Below are positions 59,717-64,000 of a DNA stretch of 64,000 nt, piece by piece. Under the pieces are notes generated by a model. That model had not been told where the DNA came from. It was given only the letters and a program-made list of their open reading frames with translations, and ran no database searches. Source of the stretch: Cornus controversa (Eukaryota > Streptophyta > Magnoliopsida > Cornales > Cornaceae); assembly GCA_026545225.1 (NCBI GenBank), contig CM048847.1, positions 15,309,835 through 15,373,834 of the forward strand. The letters run 5' to 3'. Both the position numbers and the translations under genes were made by a program. Numbering within the stretch: the stretch's first letter is position 1; every line of letters begins with the position of its first letter.

Positions 59717-60050
59717 ACTTTTTTTTTGTGATAAGCCGAGGAGGAAAACAGACTAGCAAAGAGAAATTCATTGTCACACTCCTCTCTTCCGACCTCTACA
59801 ATAACCGAAGCACCCGAACACAAGGAAGGTAGACATGACCCTCACAGACTGAACCGTAGGACCCCACTTTGCCAAGAAGTTTACCTCGCTATTTCCCCAC
59901 TGCCGATTAATCCAAAAACTGAAAAATAGCAGCCAACATAGACAAATCTGCCTAATAAACTGAGCACAATGCAAAGGAACTCTTTATTGTGCAACCGATA
60001 ATAGCTAATGAATCCCCCACCACGACTGCAAAGAGACTGCCCCATTTAGG
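59717..60050 (-). pseudogene. Probable 5'-truncated retroelement scrap (RNase H-like tail)
   Basis: A T run at 59720-59728 followed by GTGATAAGCCG resembles the 3' poly(A) end of the nearby minus-strand LINEs. Upstream on the minus strand, WINRQWGNSEVNFLAKWGPT resembles the RNase H segment (...AN.VADFLAKWG) of plant reverse-transcriptase-like sequences. The evidence is short. Confidence 0.4.
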
Positions 60051-60598
60051 CCATAAAACAAACATAGTATTTCTGCTTTAACAATGTTTGCCTAAACAAA
60101 TTTATTTAATTGATCATGGGCTACCAAACTAAATATAATTGTGCTAAAGAGTCTGAGGAAAAGATTAATAGATGCGGAAAAATACATTAAAAAGGTGGCA
60201 GTCCACTAATTCTTCTCTCTTTATACACAATATTTCTTTAGCAAGTTTTGTCATTCTCTAAACAAAAGGCAAATATTACGGGAAAGGCATTTTCTGGTTC
60301 TTCACTGAAGCATGGCATTGGTAAGACACCTCCGATAAACTAGCTCAGAAGCTACCATTTTCTTTTCCAAAATTAGCTTAAAGGGAAGAAAATCAGGTAC
60401 TAGACCCCAAAAACAGAATACATAGAAATCATTTAAAACTTGAAGAAAATCTATCAATCATTAAGATTCTGAAAAATAATGAAATCCCAAGAAATCAGGA
60501 AGGAGATAGCCGGAAAAAAAAATGAAAAATGGATCTAGAAAGATGAGAAGGGCAACCAAAAAGATAAACAAGATGGAGTACCAACCCACCAAAGATCT

Positions 60599-61378
60599 TT
60601 TTTTTTTTTCTTTTGGTAAGTAAGATTTCATTAAAAAAAAATGCTCAAAAGGGGAGCACACCCATATTCAGCTGCACAAAAGCTAAAAAAACTACTAAAC
60701 TCTCAAGCTATCCACAAAATCTACAAAGTCCTCCATAAATTTACAACACCCAAAAAAAAAATATACAGAACTCAGTATGGATCATTCTGATGCCCAAATG
60801 GGAGCTTCACCCCCATCTAAGAATCTCTTGTTCCTCTCTGCCATAAATATCACCACAAACAAAGGGGGTCACCCTCCAAGCATCTCGGACTTGACTCCCC
60901 ACTATTCAACCTCTCCAAGCCTCAAGCATGCTACTCGTGGAATCGGAATCCTGCATAACCCAAGAATACCAAAGACAGTGAAGAACAAAAACCAATATTT
61001 TCTAACCAAAGGAGATAGTTCTCCAAGTCCTCATCCCTCTTGCACATTTAAAACTAGTTCAGAACTACCAATCGCCTCTTCCTCAAGTTGTCAAGCATCA
61101 AAATCCCCCCCAAAGCAACCGTACACCCAAAGAAGGCCAAATTAAGAGGACCTTTAGTACGCCAAATTGCCATCCAAAGAAAAGAGGGGCCCCCAGACTC
61201 CAAAAGCCTCTGATAAAAAGATCTCACCTCAAAAAACTCATGACTAGAACCCATCCAATACCAATCATCCAGCCCCAACCATTCCACATGCTGACGATAT
61301 AGAAGAGCCAAAAACTCCACAATGTCCTCCAACTCCCAATCCTGCAAATGTTGCTTGTAATACACATCCCAAGTCACC
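60599..61378 (-). pseudogene. L1-type LINE C, 3' part (zf-RVT region)
   Basis: The minus strand from 61378 to about 61054 is open: VTWDVYYKQHLQDWELEDIV, then EFLALLYRQHVEWLGLDDWY, then WMAIWRTKGPLNLAFFGCTV. This is the zinc-binding reverse-transcriptase-associated region near the C-terminus of plant LINE ORF2. The poly(A) end is the T run at 60599-60612. The element continues to the right of LINE D, at 63821-63867, with a few more codons (RLFRIATNS). It is sense with the host gene. Confidence 0.75.
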
Positions 61379-61389
61379 CTCCCATTATT

Positions 61390-63809
61390 TTTTTTATTTT
61401 TTTTTGATAAGTAAAGATTTATTAGAAAGCACCCAGAAAAAGGGAGGGGCAACCCTTGAACAAGAACCGATTACAAAGCAAAGGAACCTAAGAAGTCAAC
61501 CATTTCTTCCATGGATTTACAAGCTCTACCTTGAACCCGAAAAGAGATAGTACAAAGAATTGAGAATTTAAGCATCCCATTAGGAGTCTCTTCATCGTCA
61601 AACGTTCTTCGGTTTCACTCTCTCCACAAGCACCACCACACGCAAAGGGGAGTTGCCTTCCAGAAATTGCGGACATAGGCGTCCACAGGACCACCGCTCC
61701 AGGCTTCCATCAGATCTCTGGTGGAGCTAGGCATGACCCACTAAACCCTGAACAATCCCAAAAGTAAGCTCCAACAGTCTCGGGCCACTGGACAATGGAG
61801 TAGGAGATGGTCAACTGTCTCCTCGTTTCGCTTGCACATACAACACCAGTTCACAATGATCTATTGTCTTATCCTCAAGTTGTCAAGCGTCAAAATCCTT
61901 CCATGAACGGAGGTCCATCCAAAGAAGGCCACCCTGGGAGAGGCCTTTGAGCACCACACAGACTTCCAAGGGAAAGTCATCCCTTAGAATCTAGAAATAC
62001 TCCTATATAATGAGTTTACCTCGAAGCCCTTCGGAGAGAGAATCCATATCATTGAGTCTTCCCTCCCACTGTTCACAGCTTGGAGATAGAGCAACTCCAA
62101 GAAACGAATGGCATCCTCCATCTCCCAGTCCTGAAGGTTTCTCGTCAACCCGACATCCCATATTGTTCTTCCACTATCAAGGTGGTAGCAGGAAGAGACA
62201 AAGGTATGGCAATTACACGAGATTCGATAGAGACTAGGAAAAAGTTAAGCCAAAGGCTTGTCGCCGCACCACCAGTCCTCCCAGAAGCGGATATTTCTTC
62301 CACTCCCGATCTTAAATTTGATGAATTTGGAAAACTCTGGCCACCCTTTTCGGATTGACTTCCAAACACCTACCCCTGCAGGAGTCCTAACCTCCCTAGA
62401 GCACCACCCTCCGCTCTCTTCCCCATATCTACTCAGGATGAGTCGCCTCCATAGCCTCTGCCTTTCTTTCCCAAATCTCCACAGCCACTTCCTAAGGAGC
62501 CCCTTATTAAAGGCTCCCAAACTTCTTATACCTAACCCTCCTAGCTTAACTGGCTTGCAAACTTGATTCCAACTGACCAGATGGTATTTAAATTCATCTC
62601 CAAGTCCCCCCCACAAAAAGTTGCGCTGAAGTCTCTCCAGCCTTTCCAAAACTGAGATAGGAATCTGAAAGAGGGAAAGGAAATATGTGTGTAAAGAAGA
62701 GAGAGAACTTTTGATCAAAGTAACCCTGCCTCCTTTGGATAAGTACTGTTTCTTCCATCCCGCTAGCCTTTTCTCGAACCTTTCCACTATCGGGTCCCAT
62801 CCTCCCACCCTTTTGGCGGAATCTCCCAACGGCAGACCCAAATACGTGATTGGGAGAGAACTAACTCCGCAGTCAAGAATGTCAGCCAGGACCACTAAGT
62901 TTGGCACAACTCCCACCTAGACCACAACACTTTTTCCGACATTTATTCGAAGCCCTGAAACTGCCTGGAAGCAAATCAACACACACCTCAAGTATCTCAT
63001 CTGAGATTCTTCCGCGTCACAAAACACAATAGTATCATCTGCGAACAGCAAATAGGAAATTTTAATCTGGCTAGCAATGTCTCTACCCATTCTGAATCCC
63101 GTAATGAAACCCAGATCAACAGCTTTTCTCATCAGCCTACTGAGGCTCTCCATTACAATGAGAAACAGGAGGGGGGATAACGGATCCCCCTGACGAAGAC
63201 CCCGAGAGCTATTAAAAAAGCCCGATGGAGATCCATTTATAAGCACTGAGAAACGGACTGTGGATATACAGAACTCAATCCACTTCCTCCATCTTACCCC
63301 AAACCCCATCCTGTCCAGCAAATAAAGCAAGAAGTTCCAATTAACATAATCGAACGCCTTCTCAATGTCTAGCTTGCACAAAATCCCTGGAACCCCGCTT
63401 CTCATTCTAGAATCCACACACTCGCTAGCAATAAGAGCAGAGTCTAAAATTTGACGTCCTCCTACGAAGGCACTTTGGGGATCTGAAATTAGGCCATCCA
63501 TGACGCCACTCAATCTCGAAGCTAGAAGTTTAGCAATAAGTTTGTAGATGCATCCCACCAAACTAATAGGTCTAAAGTCTCGGACATCAGTGGCGCCTCC
63601 CTTTTTGGGGATGAGAGCGATGAAGGAGGCATTCAAGCTTTTCTCAAAACGACAATGAGAGTGGAAAGCATGAAAGTGCCCATCACCTCTCCCTTTACCA
63701 CCTCCCAATTTTCCAGAAGGAAACGGAATGAAAAGCCATCTGGCCCTGGCGCTTTGTCCGCTTTGCAACTCTTTAGAGCCGACAGAACCTCTTCCTCACT
63801 AAAAGGCCT
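61390..63809 (-). mobile_element. L1-type LINE D, 5'-truncated, inserted in LINE C
   Basis: An 11-bp TSD CTCCCATTATT flanks it (61379-61389 and 63810-63820). T runs at 61390-61404 are the poly(A) end. The minus strand is open from 63768 to 62245 apart from one in-frame TAG at 62917-62919. It encodes [40 protein letters not shown], the [10 protein letters not shown] box, the catalytic box [26 protein letters not shown], and FWEDWWCGDKPLA. Beyond 62245 the zf-RVT part has several stops. The 5' half (endonuclease, ORF1) was never inserted, as is usual for LINE truncation. Intact TSD and few lesions make it one of the youngest LINEs here. Confidence 0.92.
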
Positions 63810-63867
63810 CTCCCATTATTAAGGCGATAACAGTCAACAACTATTCGTTGCAATTCTAAATAGCCTC

Positions 63868-64000
63868 TGTTGAAGGATTTATATATTTAAGTTACACCCT
63901 CTCTAACAGCTTAAGCTTTTAGAGTAGATGGTTGTTAAGAGAATGGTTTTTCTATTGTGGGCTCTAGCTTTTGCCGCTCCAATGGATGGTGTTGAAGGAT
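63868..64000 (+). mobile_element. Second TRIM-2 copy, cut by the window end
   Basis: 63868-63940 matches the 73-bp TRIM-2 LTR (TGTTGAAGGATTTATATATT...), but ends GTTAAGA instead of GTTAACA. About 49 bp of different sequence without a primer-binding site follow, and a second LTR start TGTTGAAGGAT begins at 63990 and runs off the window. It borders LINE C. Confidence 0.7.

Noticed and set aside
59717-63867. Missing N-terminal exons of alpha-adaptin upstream of 58843
   Set aside because: I searched by eye for the conserved VRNCQNKE, YVWKMLYIHMLGYD and SLISAPKYPEKQ segments on the minus strand and saw none; the interval is intron and LINE sequence.
1-64000. tRNA, rRNA or other structured RNA genes
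   Set aside because: Apart from tRNA-complementary primer-binding sites in retroelements, no cloverleaf, box motifs or rRNA-like sequence was recognised.

Overview
This is nuclear DNA of a flowering plant. The window holds one recognisable protein-coding gene on the minus strand, very long introns, and a dense layer of plant-type transposable elements: L1-type and RTE-type LINEs, Ty1/copia and Ty3/gypsy remnants, hAT elements, TRIMs and solo LTRs. The sequence does not identify the species. A TE-rich, large-intron genome is evident.

The host gene encodes the large alpha subunit of the AP-2 clathrin adaptor (alpha-adaptin). I could place 25 coding exons on the minus strand, from 58843 down to a TGA stop at 10434-10436. 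All joints are GT-AG and all reading phases agree. Together they give 2805 nt, or 934 residues plus stop, with no frameshift or internal stop. Compared with the Arabidopsis protein (about 1010 residues), only about the first 86 residues are missing; they must lie beyond position 64000. The window part of the gene spans more than 48 kb, of which about 6% is coding.

Layout. 1-10200 lies downstream of the gene and contains tandem repeats, a foldback MITE, a decayed Athila/gypsy-like gag remnant and LTR-like pieces; no real gene was recognised. 10434-10781 holds the last two exons. 10782-17384 is an intron filled by an L1 LINE. 17385-17613 holds two exons. 17614-25515 is an intron with a Ty3/gypsy element split by a hAT element. 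25516-28854 is a compact block of 11 exons (hinge, ear and end of trunk). 28855-39413 is an intron with an RTE LINE, an L1 LINE split by a solo LTR, another L1 split by a 249-bp TRIM, and flanking sequence. 39414-40633 holds four exons. 40634-48888 is an intron with head-to-head RTE pieces, an L1 scrap and a copia element carrying a hAT MITE. 48889-49132 holds two exons. 49133-53700 is an intron with a TRIM whose LTR contains a 1.6-kb solo LTR. 53701-54238 holds three exons. 54239-58717 is an intron with a TRIM array split by two hAT elements. 58718-58843 is the most 5' exon in the window. 58844-64000 is the start of a further intron with LINE-in-LINE nesting and a second copy of the 73-bp-LTR TRIM.

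The exons together make the HEAT-repeat trunk, the hinge and the ear of alpha-adaptin, which acts in clathrin-mediated endocytosis at the plasma membrane. The transposons share no pathway with it; they document successive insertions, several with intact target-site duplications (TSDs) that allow relative ordering. The least expected structures are three TRIM families of very different size, a tandem and partly inverted TRIM array with a 219-bp period, and arrays of short ACGAT-NN-ATCGT-type palindromes inside LTR-like sequences.
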